This document shows positions 20,343-30,472 of a DNA stretch of 64,000 bases, piece by piece. Each line of letters starts with the position of its first letter. Positions within the stretch are counted from its first letter, which is position 1. The position numbers were made by a program, and so were the translations under genes. The DNA lies in contig AMFN01000004.1 of the NCBI GenBank assembly GCA_000302695.1, forward strand, positions 434,001 to 498,000, in the 5' to 3' direction. The notes under the pieces are model-generated. The model saw only the letters and a program-made list of their open reading frames with translations. It was not told the origin of the DNA and ran no database searches. The DNA is from Enterobacteriaceae bacterium LSJC7 (GTDB lineage: Bacteria; Pseudomonadota; Gammaproteobacteria; Enterobacterales; Enterobacteriaceae).

Positions 20343-22703
20343 TCAAAATAACCCCAGTTGCCCTGTTACCAGTGTAGCAAAATCCCCACCGACAAACGGC
20401 AGGATGCCCTCGGCCACAGGCTCCAGCTGGCGCGTCAGATAGTGTTCATAGTCAATGGGCGAGTGCAGATAATCCAGCGGCTCTGGTCCGGCAGTGGTCC
20501 AGACGTATTTAATGCTGCCGCGGTTCTGGTAGCGCAGAGGGCGACCTAAACGCTGGTTTTGCTCATCGGCCAGGCGCGCGGCACGCACGTGCGGCGGCAC
20601 GTTGCGCTGGTATTCGGCCAGCGGGCGGCGCAGCTGTTTGCGATAGACCAGCTTGTCGTCTAGTTCACCGGCCATCAGGCTGGCGACCGTTTCGCGGGCG
20701 TAGTCTTCCCACGGCTCGTTGCGAAAGATGCGCTGGTATAGCGCCTGCTGAAACTGTTGCGCCAGCGGCGTCCAGTCGGTGCGCACCGTTTCCAGCCCTT
20801 TAAACACCATGCGCTCGTGGCCATCTGCGCGAATCATACCGGCGTAGCGCTTTTTACTGCCGGTTTCTGCACCGCGAATGGTGGGCATCAGAAAGCGGCA
20901 AAAATGGGTTTCGAACTCCAGTTCCAGCGCGCTTTCCAGGTTCCACTCATCGCGCAGATGCGCGCGCCACCATTGATTGACGTGCGCCACCAGCTGCTGG
21001 CCAATGGCGCTGGCGCTCGCTTCATCGTGCGCTTTTTTAAGCCAGACAAAGGTGGAGTCGGTGTCGCCGTAAATCACCTCAAAACCCTGCGCCTCAATCA
21101 ACTCGCGGGTCTGGCGCATGATAGCGTGGCCGCGCATGGTGATAGAGGAGGCAAGGCGTGGGTCGAAGAAACGACAGGCGCTGGTGCCCAGCACGCCATA
21201 AAAGGCGTTCATGATGATTTTCAGCGCCTGTGACAGCGGCTTGTTGTTGTGCCGCTTGGCGGCTTCGCGCCCCTGCCAGATATCCGTCACAATTGCGGGC
21301 AGGCAGTGCTTGTCGCGTGAGAACCAGGCGTCAAGAAACCCCGGCACGCTGTGGGCGTTGTCTGGCTGCGCCATGCCTTCAACCAGCCCAACCGGGTCGA
21401 TAAGAAAGGTGCGGATGATGGACGGATACAGGCTTTTGTAGTCCAGTACCAGCACCGAGTCGTACAGGCCGGGGCTGGAGTCCATCACAAAGCCGCCAGG
21501 ACTTGCCTGTGGCGCTACTGAGCCGAGATTAGGTGCCACGTAGCCGCTGCGGTGCATGCGCGGGAAATAAAGGTGGCCGAAAGAGGCAACCGAGCCGCCG
21601 TGGCGGTCGGCGGGCAGGCCGTTTACCGTCGCGCGCTCAAGCAAAAATGGCATGATTTCCGTTTTGTGGAAAATGCGCGTTACCAGCTCGCAGTCTTTAA
21701 GGTTATAGACGGCGAGCGCGGGTTTATCTTCGTTAAAGCGCCGCTCGATTTCCCCCAGGCGGTGCCACGGATCGTCAATCGATTTACCTTCACCAAGCAA
21801 CTCCTGCGACACCGCTTCCAGCGAAAAGGAGGAGAAGTTCCAGAAGGCCGATTTCAGTGCCTCTATGCCATCGACAATGAGCCGCCCGTGCGCCTGGGCA
21901 AAAAACACGCCGGGCTTGAAGCCGTGCTCGCGCCACTCAATGGCGGTGCCGCCGCGCCCCAGACGTAGCGCAACGCCATAGCGTTCGGCGTGCTTTTGCA
22001 ACACGCGCAGGTCAAACTGCACCAGGTTCCAGCCGATAAGCACATCCGGGTCGTACCGGGCAAACCAGTCATTGAGTTTTTCCAGCAGCTGCGGGCGGCT
22101 GGTGACATATTCAAGATGAAAATCCACCGCGTAATCCGACGGTGTTTCAGGGCCAAGCATGTACACCGTGCGCTCGCCGCAGCCTTCAAGGCCAATGCAG
22201 AACAGCTCTCCGTGGCGGCTGGTTTCGATATCAAGCGAGACCCATTTCAGCGCCGGGCGGTACGCCGGTTCAGGCTTCATGCGCGCGTTAATGAGTGCGC
22301 CGTTGTGCACCTCGCCCTGCACCCGCACCGGGGCGTTGATAAAGCGTTCCATCAGGTAGCGCTCTGGCGGGCGGATATCCGCTTCGTAAACGGGGACGCC
22401 GCCATCACGCAGCTTCTTTTCAATACGCATCAGCGTGCGGTACTGGCGCGTATACAGGCCGCAGACCGGCTGGCGGGAGAAGTCTGTAAGCGCCAGCGGC
22501 GTAAGACGCCAGTCGCGCTCGTCGGCCAGCAGGCGCTCGGCCTGTGCCTGTTGAGTCTGGGGAATAAACGCAACCGACTCCTGTGGCGCGAGCGTGACGC
22601 GCAGCGGGCCGGCATCGGTTGCCAGCCAAAATTCCACTTCGGTGCCTTGTGGAGAATCCCGCCAGTGTCGGGTTAACAAAAAACCCTGCCGCGTTTCTGT
22701 CAC
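20343..22703 (-). CDS. polB: DNA polymerase II, SOS-inducible
   Basis: A 786-residue family B DNA polymerase with proofreading, used in replication restart and translesion synthesis after damage. The exonuclease I motif DIETSRHGE starts near residue 157. The polymerase motifs are [10 protein letters not shown] near 421 and YGDTDS near 545. The start is GTG 22703, with GGA about 8 bases upstream, because the following [16 protein letters not shown] aligns with the E. coli N-terminus. An open extension of 59 codons upstream is rejected because it reads through the LexA box. A LexA operator lies at 22759-22778. Confidence 0.96.
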   Translation of the reverse strand: MTETRQGFLLTRHWRDSPQGTEVEFWLATDAGPLRVTLAPQESVAFIPQTQQAQAERLLADERDWRLTPLALTDFSRQPVCGLYTRQYRTLMRIEKKLRDGGVPVYEADIRPPERYLMERFINAPVRVQGEVHNGALINARMKPEPAYRPALKWVSLDIETSRHGELFCIGLEGCGERTVYMLGPETPSDYAVDFHLEYVTSRPQLLEKLNDWFARYDPDVLIGWNLVQFDLRVLQKHAERYGVALRLGRGGTAIEWREHGFKPGVFFAQAHGRLIVDGIEALKSAFWNFSSFSLEAVSQELLGEGKSIDDPWHRLGEIERRFNEDKPALAVYNLKDCELVTRIFHKTEIMPFLLERATVNGLPADRHGGSVASFGHLYFPRMHRSGYVAPNLGSVAPQASPGGFVMDSSPGLYDSVLVLDYKSLYPSIIRTFLIDPVGLVEGMAQPDNAHSVPGFLDAWFSRDKHCLPAIVTDIWQGREAAKRHNNKPLSQALKIIMNAFYGVLGTSACRFFDPRLASSITMRGHAIMRQTRELIEAQGFEVIYGDTDSTFVWLKKAHDEASASAIGQQLVAHVNQWWRAHLRDEWNLESALELEFETHFCRFLMPTIRGAETGSKKRYAGMIRADGHERMVFKGLETVRTDWTPLAQQFQQALYQRIFRNEPWEDYARETVASLMAGELDDKLVYRKQLRRPLAEYQRNVPPHVRAARLADEQNQRLGRPLRYQNRGSIKYVWTTAGPEPLDYLHSPIDYEHYLTRQLEPVAEGILPFVGGDFATLVTGQLGLF

Positions 22704-22758
22704 GCTCTGTTCCTGCTGCAAAAAATGAGCGCTAAGTATAGCCGGATTCTCTGATGGA

Positions 22759-22778
22759 TGCTGGGGTTTTATACAGTT
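22759..22778 (-). promoter_or_regulatory. LexA box (SOS operator) of polB
   Basis: CTG-N10-CAG at 22761-22776 (ctggggttttatacag) lies 56 bases upstream of the polB GTG. The spacer and right half match the E. coli polB (dinA) operator closely, as I recall it. Confidence 0.85.
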
Positions 22779-22828
22779 GTGTGGCGAAGGTCTACAGGCA
22801 AGGGCGGCGCTGTTCAGGGCAGCCGGTC

Positions 22829-23695
22829 TCAGCTTTTTAGCGCAATCACCGGGTAGTGCCCGGAAATCACCGGGCGGCACAGGATCTTGTAGCCGTCCTG
22901 GTCAAAGCCTGGCGGCGTGCGTGTGAGCTCGCTGAGATGTTCAGGCGAGTCCACGGAACCAAGATAAAACCAGTGGTCGATGATGTGAATCTGGGTTTGA
23001 TGCTCGCCTTCCTCCACTAAACCGACCGCGCCTTTCCACGGCCAGCACATCACGCGCACGCTTTCCAGCGCGTCCAGCAGCCTTGCATGGTGCGCCTCTT
23101 TGCTCTCTTTACCACAACAGGCACCAGCGCAGCGCCCAAGCGCGCTGCGAAAGCAGGCACGCCCTGCGCTAAGCTTCTCAAGCCCCAGCAGGCCGTGACA
23201 CAGGTGATGTCCATCAGCCAGACTTTTGAGCGTTTCCAGTGCGCTATGGCGACTGCGGTAAAGGCCAAACAGGTCCGGTGTGGTAGAGAAATCCAGCTCC
23301 TTTGCATAAACCACCTGCGGCTGTTGACCGCTCAGGCGCAGTGAGCACAGTTGGCGGTTTTTGCGCAGGCGTTTGTTAAACAGCGGCTGGCGGGTCTTGA
23401 TAAGCTGGGCTTCCAGCAGCAGCGCGCCCAGTTCACCGGCGGTCGGTATCCATTCAATGCGCTGCGCCTGGCGCAGCATTTTGGCCTCCGCGGTGGTGCG
23501 AAAATGCGACATTACCCGCGCGCGCAGGTTGACGCTTTTGCCAATATAAAGCGGCATGGATTCACTTTCCCCGTGAAAGATATACACGCCAGGGCGGGCG
23601 GGAATATCGGCCAGCCACGGGCGCAGGTGTTCAGGGTATTCGTAGATATCGGCCGGGTTAAGTTCCGGGCCATAAAGACGTACTGCTCTGACCAA
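22829..23695 (-). CDS. cho: Cho, UvrC-like SOS endonuclease
   Basis: A 288-residue excinuclease homologous to the N-terminal half of UvrC. With UvrAB it makes the 3' incision at bulky lesions that UvrC handles poorly. The GIY-YIG nuclease core has GVYIF at 36-40 and LYIGKS at 49-54. A Cys-rich block ([18 protein letters not shown]) lies near residues 180-200, as in UvrC. The start is set at TTG 23695 because AGGAGG lies 5 bases before it and the N-terminus then aligns with E. coli Cho. The ATG at 23722 falls inside the LexA box. In E. coli cho is elsewhere on the map, whereas here it sits between araD and polB. Confidence 0.93.
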   Translation of the reverse strand: MVRAVRLYGPELNPADIYEYPEHLRPWLADIPARPGVYIFHGESESMPLYIGKSVNLRARVMSHFRTTAEAKMLRQAQRIEWIPTAGELGALLLEAQLIKTRQPLFNKRLRKNRQLCSLRLSGQQPQVVYAKELDFSTTPDLFGLYRSRHSALETLKSLADGHHLCHGLLGLEKLSAGRACFRSALGRCAGACCGKESKEAHHARLLDALESVRVMCWPWKGAVGLVEEGEHQTQIHIIDHWFYLGSVDSPEHLSELTRTPPGFDQDGYKILCRPVISGHYPVIALKS

Positions 23696-23708
23696 TTCGG
23701 CCTCCTGG

Positions 23709-23728
23709 TGCTGGTTATGCATACAGGT
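23709..23728 (-). promoter_or_regulatory. LexA box (SOS operator) of cho
   Basis: CTG-N10-CAG at 23711-23726 (ctggttatgcatacag) ends 4 bases upstream of the AGGAGG ribosome site. An operator this close to the start would block transcription initiation or early elongation. It fits the known LexA control of cho in E. coli. Confidence 0.82.
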
Positions 23729-23757
23729 TAACAGCCGAATCGATCATTTTCTATACT

Positions 23758-24453
23758 TTATTGCCCGTAGTAGGCTTTGGCACCGTGCTTGCGCAGGTAG
23801 TGCTTGTCGAGCAGGGTTTGCTGCATAGCGGGTAACTCTGGCGCCAACTGGCGGCAGAAAATACCCATGCAGGCCACTTCTTCGAGCACGATAGCGTTAT
23901 GCACTGCATCGTGCGCATCTTTGCCCCAGGCAAACGGGCCGTGGGAGTGCACCAGCACGCCAGGCATCTGTAGCGGGTCAATATCGCGGGTCTGAAACGC
24001 TTCAACAATCACTTCCCCGGTTTCCCATTCGTAGTCGCCGTTGATCTCGGCATCGGTCATTTTACGCGTGCAGGGGATTTCGCCGTAGAAATAGTCTGCG
24101 TGGGTGGTGCCGGTTGCCGCAATGGGCAGGCCAGCCTGCGCCCAGACGGTAGCGTGGCGTGAGTGGGTGTGCACAATGCCGCCAATAGACGCAAAGCGTT
24201 GATACAGCAGGCGGTGAGTGGGCGTATCTGACGACGGCTTTTTGTCGCCTTCAACCACCTCACCGGTCTCAAGACTGACTACCACCATATCGTCAGCACA
24301 CATGGCGCTGTACTCCACACCGGAAGGTTTGATAACCAGCACGCCGCGCTCGCGGTCCACGGCACTGACGTTGCCCCAGGTCAGCGTCACCAGGTTGTGC
24401 TCAGGAAGCGCCAGATTAGCCTTGAGTACCTGGCGTTTTAACTCATCGTACAT
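23758..24453 (-). CDS. araD: L-ribulose-5-phosphate 4-epimerase
   Basis: A 231-residue zinc enzyme of the class II aldolase family. It converts L-ribulose-5-phosphate to D-xylulose-5-phosphate, the last step of arabinose breakdown. The zinc ligands are the His residues in HTHSRH (near 95-100) and in [10 protein letters not shown] (near 169). The C-terminal [14 protein letters not shown] is the family end. It is the last gene of the araBAD operon and is preceded by GGAGG. The 48-base araA-araD gap is very GC-rich and can form a hairpin, which could set relative expression. Confidence 0.97.
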   Translation of the reverse strand: MYDELKRQVLKANLALPEHNLVTLTWGNVSAVDRERGVLVIKPSGVEYSAMCADDMVVVSLETGEVVEGDKKPSSDTPTHRLLYQRFASIGGIVHTHSRHATVWAQAGLPIAATGTTHADYFYGEIPCTRKMTDAEINGDYEWETGEVIVEAFQTRDIDPLQMPGVLVHSHGPFAWGKDAHDAVHNAIVLEEVACMGIFCRQLAPELPAMQQTLLDKHYLRKHGAKAYYGQ

Positions 24454-24501
24454 GTTGCCTCCAGGCGAGGGCGGACCGGCAGGCGGCCGGCCCGGCTACG
24501 G

Positions 24502-26007
24502 TTAGCGTGTAAAGTGATAGTAAACGTCGTTCCAGCGCAGCGCGTCTTTAAACGCGGGCAGCGTGGTGTCGTTGTCGATAACCGCCAGTTCAATATTGTG
24601 CAGTTCGGCAAACAGGCGCATATCGTCGAGCGTCAGCGCGTGGCTGAACACCGTGTGGTGCGCGCCACCGGCCATAATCCACGCTTCGGTCGCGGTGGGC
24701 AGGTCAGGCTGGGCTTTCCATAGCGCATTGGCGACCGGTAGCTTCGGCAGTTGATGGGCCGCTTCGACGGCATCCACACAGTTCACCAGTAGACGGAAGC
24801 GGTCACCTAAATCAATCAGACTGGCGTTGATAGCCGGGCCGGTTTTGGTGGAGAAAATCAGGCGCGCCGGGTCGTCTTTACCGCCAATGCCGAGGTACTG
24901 GACGTCAAGAATCGGCTTCTCGCCGGTGGCGATAGTCGGGCACACTTCCAGCATGTGCGAACCGAGCACCAGGTCATTGCCCGCTTCAAAGTTGTAGGTG
25001 TAGTCCTCCATAAAGGAGGTGCCGCCCGCAAGCCCGGTGGACATCACTTTCATGATGCGCAGTAGCGCCGCGGTCTTCCAGTCGCCTTCACCGGCAAAAC
25101 CGTAGCCCTGCTGCATCAGGCGCTGAACCGCAAGGCCCGGCAGTTGTTTCAGGCCGTGCAGGTCTTCAAAAGTGGTGGTAAAAGCGTGGAATCCCCCGTC
25201 CTGCAAAAAGCGCCTCATGCCAAGCTCAATGCGCGCGGCGTCAATCACGTTCTGGCGCTTGTCGCCACCTACCTGGGCGGCGGCCGTCAGGCGGTAGCTG
25301 CTTTCGTATTCATCCACCAGGGCGTTGATATCGCCCTGGCTTACGGCGTTAACCACCTCGACCAGGTCGCCCACCGCCCAGGTGTTGACGGAGAAGCCAA
25401 ACTTAATCTGTGCGGCGACTTTATCGCCTTCTGTCACCGCCACTTCACGCATATTGTCGCCAAAGCGCGCCACTTTAAGCTGGCGGGTGTCCTGCTTTGA
25501 TACCGCCTGGCGCATCCACGCGCCGATGCGTTCGTGTGCCTGCGGGTCCTGCCAGTGGCCGGTGACCACGCTGTGCTGTTGGCGCATGCGCGCGCCGATG
25601 AAGCCGAACTCGCGCCCGCCGTGTGCGGTCTGGTTCAGGTTCATAAAGTCCATATCGATATCGCCCCACGGGATTTGGGCGTTGAACTGAGTGTGGAACT
25701 GCAACAGCGGTTTGTTCAGCACGCTCAGGCCGTTAATCCACATTTTGGACGGCGAGAAGGTGTGCAGCCACACCACCAGGCCTGCGCAGCGCTCGCTGTG
25801 GCTGGCGTCGCGGCAGATGGCGGTGATTTCGTCCGGGCGGGTGCCGAGAGGTTTGAGCACCAGTTTGCACGGCAGGCGTGCGTCGTTGTTAAGCGTGTTG
25901 ACGACCTGCTGTGCATGCTGATTCACCTGACGCAGCGTGTCTTCGCCGTACAGATGCTGGCTACCGATAACAAACCACACTTCATATTGTTCGAAAATCG
26001 TTGTCAT
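24502..26007 (-). CDS. araA: L-arabinose isomerase
   Basis: A 501-residue cytoplasmic enzyme that interconverts L-arabinose and L-ribulose with a manganese ion, the first step of the pathway. The N-terminal [17 protein letters not shown] is the family signature, and Glu and His metal ligands lie in the central and C-terminal parts ([20 protein letters not shown]). The start at 26007 (MTTIFEQYE) is chosen over a 49-codon upstream extension that would overlap araB. GGACCCA precedes the ATG. It lies 10 bases after araB. Confidence 0.98.
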   Translation of the reverse strand: MTTIFEQYEVWFVIGSQHLYGEDTLRQVNQHAQQVVNTLNNDARLPCKLVLKPLGTRPDEITAICRDASHSERCAGLVVWLHTFSPSKMWINGLSVLNKPLLQFHTQFNAQIPWGDIDMDFMNLNQTAHGGREFGFIGARMRQQHSVVTGHWQDPQAHERIGAWMRQAVSKQDTRQLKVARFGDNMREVAVTEGDKVAAQIKFGFSVNTWAVGDLVEVVNAVSQGDINALVDEYESSYRLTAAAQVGGDKRQNVIDAARIELGMRRFLQDGGFHAFTTTFEDLHGLKQLPGLAVQRLMQQGYGFAGEGDWKTAALLRIMKVMSTGLAGGTSFMEDYTYNFEAGNDLVLGSHMLEVCPTIATGEKPILDVQYLGIGGKDDPARLIFSTKTGPAINASLIDLGDRFRLLVNCVDAVEAAHQLPKLPVANALWKAQPDLPTATEAWIMAGGAHHTVFSHALTLDDMRLFAELHNIELAVIDNDTTLPAFKDALRWNDVYYHFTR

Positions 26008-26017
26008 TGTTGGGTCC

Positions 26018-27727
26018 TTAATGAATAAGCGCGGTCTGGCCGGAGGGCGCGGCAGACGTTGCGGCAGAAACGGGGAGATAGTGCGGCTCAAGGCTGGCGG
26101 CCAGCTGTTGATAGCGGCGGTAAAGCTGCTCAAAGCGCGCTGCTCGCTGGGCATCTGGCGTCAGCGTGCGCTCTACGCGGCTCGCCATCGCCTGCTGGGC
26201 CGTCGGAATATCGGCGTGAACGCCTGCGGCCACGGCGGCAAAAATAGCGGCACCGAGCGCACAGCACTGATCGGAGGCAACCACCTGTAGCGGCCGGTTC
26301 AGCACGTCGCTACACACCTGCATGATGGTTGGGTTTTTACGCGCAATGCCACCGAGCGCCATCACGTGATGGACCGGGATGCCCTGCTCGGTGAAGCACT
26401 CCATAATGGCGCGCGCGCCAAAGGCGGTGGCGGCAATCAGCCCGCCAAACAGCGCTGGGGCGTCGGTGGCGAGATTGAGGTCGGCAATCACGCCCTTAAG
26501 ACGCTGGTTGGCAAAGGGCGTGCGGCGGCCGTTAAACCAGTCGAGCACCACCGGCAGATGGGTCAGCGATGGGTTTTGCGCCCAGGCGGCGCTGAGTTCA
26601 GGGATAAGCTGCTGGCGTGCGTCGTCCAGCGTCTTGCGAAGCTCGGGGTGCTGGCGGGCGAGTTGCTCCAGCGGCCATCCAAGCAGGCGGCTGAACCAGG
26701 CATAGATATCGCCAAACGCCGATTGCCCTGCTTCCAGCCCGATAACGCCAGGCAGCACGCTGCCGTCCACCTGACCGCAGATGCCTTTCACCGCGCGCGC
26801 GCCAACGCTTTCAGCGCTGGCGGTGAGAATGTCGCAGGTGGAGGTGCCAATCACTTTGACCAGCGTGTTGGTCTGCGCGCCTGCACCGACTGCGCCCATA
26901 TGGCAGTCGAACGCGCCGCCGGAAATCATCACGCTTTCAGGCAGGCCAAGGCGCTGCGCCCACTCAGGGCAAAGCGTGCCTACCGGCACATCGGCAGTCC
27001 AGGTGTCCTGAAACAGCGGATAGGGCAGGCTGCGGTTGATAACCGGGTCGAGGCTGTCAAAGAAGCTCGCAGGCGGCAGCCCGCCCCAACTCTCATGCCA
27101 CAGCGATTTATGGCCCGCCGCGCAGCGACCGCGGCGAATGTCCTGCGGGCGCGTGGTGGCCGACAGCAGCGCGGGCACCCAGTCACACAGCTCAACCCAG
27201 GAAACGGCGGCCTGGGCAACCTGCGCGTCGCGGCGCGTGATATGCAGGATTTTGGCCCAGAACCACTCGCTGGAATAAATACCGCCGATATAACGTGAAT
27301 AGTCCACGCCGCCAGGCTGGTGGCACAGGCGAGTGATGGCCTCGGCCTCTTCCACTGCGGTGTGATCTTTCCACAGAATGAACATGGCGTTGGGGTTGTC
27401 GGCGAACTCCGGGCGCAGCGCCAGTACCTTGCCGTCGGCATCAATGGGGGCAGGCGTGGATCCGGTGCTGTCCACGCCAATGCCGACCACGCTTGCTCGC
27501 TGTGCGTCGGTAAGTTGTGCGAGAGCCGTTTTTATTGCCCGCTCCATCGACTCAATGTAGTCCAGCGGATGGTGGCGAAACTGATTGCGGGCGGCGTCGC
27601 AGTAGCGCGTGTCGCGCCAGCGCGGATACCACTCCACGCCGCTTGTCAGCTCCTGGCCGCTGGCGCAGTCCACTGCCAGCGCGCGCACCGAGTCACTGCC
27701 AAAATCAAGGCCCAGCGCTATAGCCAT
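26018..27727 (-). CDS. araB: Ribulokinase
   Basis: A 569-residue FGGY-family sugar kinase that phosphorylates L-ribulose with ATP. The N-terminal ATP-fold block is [16 protein letters not shown] (residues 5-20), and the substrate Asp lies in [15 protein letters not shown]. The later [11 protein letters not shown] and [10 protein letters not shown] blocks match the FGGY signature region. It is the first gene of araBAD and is preceded by the AraC-dependent promoter. It is slightly longer than E. coli AraB at the C-terminus. Confidence 0.97.
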   Translation of the reverse strand: MAIALGLDFGSDSVRALAVDCASGQELTSGVEWYPRWRDTRYCDAARNQFRHHPLDYIESMERAIKTALAQLTDAQRASVVGIGVDSTGSTPAPIDADGKVLALRPEFADNPNAMFILWKDHTAVEEAEAITRLCHQPGGVDYSRYIGGIYSSEWFWAKILHITRRDAQVAQAAVSWVELCDWVPALLSATTRPQDIRRGRCAAGHKSLWHESWGGLPPASFFDSLDPVINRSLPYPLFQDTWTADVPVGTLCPEWAQRLGLPESVMISGGAFDCHMGAVGAGAQTNTLVKVIGTSTCDILTASAESVGARAVKGICGQVDGSVLPGVIGLEAGQSAFGDIYAWFSRLLGWPLEQLARQHPELRKTLDDARQQLIPELSAAWAQNPSLTHLPVVLDWFNGRRTPFANQRLKGVIADLNLATDAPALFGGLIAATAFGARAIMECFTEQGIPVHHVMALGGIARKNPTIMQVCSDVLNRPLQVVASDQCCALGAAIFAAVAAGVHADIPTAQQAMASRVERTLTPDAQRAARFEQLYRRYQQLAASLEPHYLPVSAATSAAPSGQTALIH

Positions 27728-27761
27728 GTCGTTACTCCTGGGGTTAGTCGTTGATGGGAGA

Positions 27762-27792
27762 ACAGTAGATTTCGCGGCGCGATAAGCGTCAG
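27762..27792 (-). promoter_or_regulatory. araBAD promoter
   Basis: On the minus strand the -35 CTGACG (27792-27787) and the -10 TACTGT (27767-27762) are the same hexamers as E. coli pBAD. The spacer here is 19 bases. Confidence 0.8.
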
Positions 27793-27826
27793 GGCTGGTT
27801 GGCTTATTTTATGGATAATATTGCTG
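27789..27826 (-). promoter_or_regulatory. AraC half-sites araI1 and araI2
   Basis: I1 is at 27810-27826 (TATGGATAATATTGCTG on the plus strand) and I2 at 27789-27805, separated by 4 bases. This is a 21-bp direct repeat as in E. coli. I2 overlaps the -35 hexamer. Confidence 0.82.
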
Positions 27827-27836
27827 TCAGGCGGCG

Positions 27837-27858
27837 AAGTGTGACGCCACGCAAATAT
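27837..27858. promoter_or_regulatory. CRP-cAMP site of the ara control region
   Basis: TGTGA at 27840-27844, six bases, then GCAAA: the same half-matched pattern as the E. coli ara CRP site, placed between araI and araO1. Confidence 0.75.
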
Positions 27859-27864
27859 TGAATG

Positions 27865-27899
27865 TGGACATTTCTGCCGCAGTTATAGACACTCTTGTC
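27865..27899. promoter_or_regulatory. araO1 operator
   Basis: TGGACATTTCTGCCGCA followed by a TTATAGACACT stretch closely matches the E. coli araO1 pair of AraC half-sites, which control araC transcription. Confidence 0.72.
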
Positions 27900-28010
27900 G
27901 TAACCGTTGGGCGGCGAAATTTACTCCATGCTTGCTGCCGTGCGGGCTGGTGCTCAGGTCATTGCGGGCGCGTAGTTTGCCACGCGGATAAACGAAATGA
28001 TTGGGTGTGA

Positions 28011-28027
28011 TATGGATAATCGGTTTC
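28011..28027. promoter_or_regulatory. araO2-like distal AraC half-site
   Basis: TATGGATAATCGGTTTC shares its first ten bases (TATGGATAAT) with araI1. It lies 201 bp from I1 (start to start), inside the araC leader as in E. coli. This geometry allows the AraC repression loop. Confidence 0.72.
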
Positions 28028-28056
28028 CTTAGTGGCTTTCTCAAGAGAGGCTTGTC

Positions 28057-28920
28057 ATGGCTGAAACGCAAAATGATCCGCTGCTTCCGGGCTATTCGTT
28101 CAATGCGCATCTGGTGGCCGGGCTGACGCCCATTGAGGCTGAGGGACCACTCGACTTTTTCATTGACCGTCCGCTGGGCATGAAGGGTTATATCCTGAAC
28201 ATGACGGTGCGCGGTGAAGGCGTGATTAACAACCAGGGGCAACAGTTTGTCTGCCGCCCTGGCGATATGCTGCTGTTCCCTCCGGGGGAAGTGCATCACT
28301 ACGGCCGCCACCCGGACAACCGTGAGTGGTATCACCAGTGGGTGTACTTCCGCCCGCGCGCGTACTGGTACGAGTGGCTGAACTGGCCGTCCATCTTTGC
28401 CCAGACCGGGTTTTACCGCCCGGACGACGAGCACCAGGCGCTGTTCTCCGCCTTATTCCAGCAGATGATTGACGCCGGGCAGTCTGCCGGGCGTTACGCG
28501 GAGCTTCTGGCGATTAACCTGCTGGAGCAACTGCTATTAAGGCGCATGTCGGCTATCAGCGAATCACAGAAAGCGCCGCTGGATAACCGGGTGCGCGATG
28601 CCTGCCAGTTCATTACCGACCGACTCGCCGACGCGCGTTTTGATATTGCCAGCGTGGCACAGCACGTATGCCTGTCGCCGTCGCGCCTGTCGCATCTGTT
28701 TCGCCAGCAGTTAGGTGTGAGCGTATTAAGCTGGCGTGAGGATCAGCGCATCAGTCAGGCGAAATTACTTTTAAGCACCACGCGTCTGCCGATTGCCAGC
28801 GTCGGGCGTAACGTGGGCTTTGAAGACCAGCTCTATTTTTCACGCGTATTTAAAAAGTGTACCGGGGCCAGCCCCAGCGAGTTCCGCGCCGGTTGTGAAA
28901 TGATGTCGCAGGCACAATAA
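28057..28920 (+). CDS. araC: AraC, arabinose-responsive regulator
   Basis: A 287-residue transcription regulator. Without arabinose it loops DNA between araO2 and araI1; with arabinose it activates pBAD from I1-I2. The N-terminal arm [16 protein letters not shown] is almost the E. coli sequence. A cupin arabinose-binding and dimerisation domain covers about 20-165 ([20 protein letters not shown]). The C-terminal DNA-binding domain has two helix-turn-helix units ([21 protein letters not shown], then [20 protein letters not shown]). The C-terminal tail is shorter and differs from E. coli. AGAGAGG precedes the ATG. Confidence 0.98.
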   Translation: MAETQNDPLLPGYSFNAHLVAGLTPIEAEGPLDFFIDRPLGMKGYILNMTVRGEGVINNQGQQFVCRPGDMLLFPPGEVHHYGRHPDNREWYHQWVYFRPRAYWYEWLNWPSIFAQTGFYRPDDEHQALFSALFQQMIDAGQSAGRYAELLAINLLEQLLLRRMSAISESQKAPLDNRVRDACQFITDRLADARFDIASVAQHVCLSPSRLSHLFRQQLGVSVLSWREDQRISQAKLLLSTTRLPIASVGRNVGFEDQLYFSRVFKKCTGASPSEFRAGCEMMSQAQ

Positions 28921-28996
28921 AATACGGAGTGCGCCACCTTGACGGCTGCCGGGTCAGCGATGAGAATTCTCGCATTGCCCCGGGAGCGGATAGCGT

Positions 28997-29767
28997 ATGC
29001 AAGATTTTGTTGAGCACTTTATTACCCAGTCGACGACCTATGCGCTGATTGCGGTGTGGCTAGTTGCGTTTCTGGAGTCACTGGCGCTGGTGGGGCTGCT
29101 GATGCCTGGCACAGTGATTATGGCAGCACTGGGTGCGCTGATTGGTAGCGGCCAGATAGGGCTGTATCAGGCGTGGCTGGTGGGGACGCTGGGCTGCCTG
29201 GTCGCAGACTGGCTTTCGTTCTGGCTTGGCTGGCGTTTCAAAAAGCCGCTGCACAACTGGTCGTTTCTGAAGAAGCAAAAAGCGTGGCTGGATAAAACCG
29301 AGTACGCGCTGCACAAGCACAGCATGTTTACCATTCTGGTTGGGCGCTTTATTGGCCCAACGCGCCCGCTGGTACCCATGGTCGCCGGGATGCTGGATCT
29401 GCCGGTGCGTAAGTTTATTCTGCCCAATATTATCGGCTGCATTTTCTGGCCGCCGTTTTACTTCCTGCCCGGCATTCTCGCGGGGGCGGCGATTGATATT
29501 CCTTCGGGGAATAACAGCCGTGGCTTCATCTGGCTGCTGGCGGCAGCGGCGCTGCTGCTGTGGCTGGCCGGGTGGCTGTGCTGGCGCTGGTGGCGCAGCG
29601 GCAAGGCGGCGAAGGACAGCCTGACGCGCTGGCTGCCGCGTGCGCGCCTGCACTGGCTGGCACCCGTGGTGAGCGTGATTGCGATTGCTGTTCTGGTGAT
29701 GGCGCTGCGCCATCCGCTGATGCCGGTGTATGCCGGGATTTTGTGGAAGGTGTTTGGCGGGGCGTAG
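28997..29767 (+). CDS. yabI: YabI, DedA-family inner-membrane protein
   Basis: A 256-residue polytopic membrane protein of the DedA (SNARE-associated/VTT) family. Family members include flippases for undecaprenyl phosphate and phosphatidylethanolamine; the role of YabI itself is not settled. The N-terminal re-entrant segment (ESLALVGLLMPGTV) and the signature LVGRFIGPTRPLVPMVAGM (about 113-131), with its conserved Arg and Pro residues, are intact. Several later hydrophobic segments end near the C-terminus. It is convergent with thiQ, with only 3 bases between the stops. Confidence 0.94.
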   Translation: MQDFVEHFITQSTTYALIAVWLVAFLESLALVGLLMPGTVIMAALGALIGSGQIGLYQAWLVGTLGCLVADWLSFWLGWRFKKPLHNWSFLKKQKAWLDKTEYALHKHSMFTILVGRFIGPTRPLVPMVAGMLDLPVRKFILPNIIGCIFWPPFYFLPGILAGAAIDIPSGNNSRGFIWLLAAAALLLWLAGWLCWRWWRSGKAAKDSLTRWLPRARLHWLAPVVSVIAIAVLVMALRHPLMPVYAGILWKVFGGA

Positions 29768-29770
29768 CCG

Positions 29771-30472
29771 CTAGTCTGCTTTAATCCCCAACAGCGCGGA
29801 GGCGCTGGCATCTCCTCTGAGAAGCTGCTGCGTGTCGCCGTCCCAGGCGATGCGCCCGTCTACCACCACCAGGCTGCGTGGGGCAATTCTCGCCGCGTCC
29901 TGGGTACTGTGCGACACCATCAGTAGCGTAATCTGCCGTGCGCGGCAGATCTCGTCGAGCAGTGAGAGCATTTCCTGGCGCAGCGCCGGATCGAGCGCGG
30001 AAAATGGCTCGTCGAGCAGTAGCAGCGGGCGCTGACGGACCAGGCAGCGGGCCAGTGCCGCACGCTGGCGTTGGCCACCAGAAAGCTCGCCCGGCAGACG
30101 ATCCAGCAGCGCGCCCATAGCCATCTGTTCGGCAATGGCGTTTACCTCCTCTTTCTGTGCCGCGCTCAGTCGTAATCCTGGCTCCAACCCCAGCCCGATG
30201 TTTTGCCGCACGCTTAAGTGCGCGAACAGGTTGTTTTCCTGAAACAGCATCGAGACCGGTCGCGCGGAAGGCGGCGTGTGGGTGTGGTCAATGCCATCAA
30301 GAACGATGGTGCCGCTTTCCGGCGTGAGGAACCCGGCAATCAGGCTTAACAGCGTGCTCTTACCCGCGCCGCTGGGACCGAGGATGGCAAGCCTTTCCCC
30401 ACGCGCGGCGTGAAAGCTAAAGCGCATCGGCAAGTGCTCGTAAAGCCAGGTGGTATCAGTCAGCGTTAGCAT
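29771..30472 (-). CDS. thiQ: ThiQ, ATPase of the thiamine ABC transporter
   Basis: A 233-residue ABC ATPase that powers thiamine and thiamine-phosphate import. Walker A is GPSGAGKST (32-40), the signature LSGGQ is at 130-134, and Walker B with the catalytic Glu is LLLLDEP with Asp154-Glu155. The His loop is in VSHSTQDA. It overlaps thiP by 17 bases and is the last gene of thiBPQ. Confidence 0.97.
   Translation of the reverse strand: MLTLTDTTWLYEHLPMRFSFHAARGERLAILGPSGAGKSTLLSLIAGFLTPESGTIVLDGIDHTHTPPSARPVSMLFQENNLFAHLSVRQNIGLGLEPGLRLSAAQKEEVNAIAEQMAMGALLDRLPGELSGGQRQRAALARCLVRQRPLLLLDEPFSALDPALRQEMLSLLDEICRARQITLLMVSHSTQDAARIAPRSLVVVDGRIAWDGDTQQLLRGDASASALLGIKAD

Noticed and set aside
22704-22880. 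59-codon N-terminal extension of polB
   Set aside because: It reads across the LexA operator and the end of cho, and it has no similarity to the PolB N-terminus.
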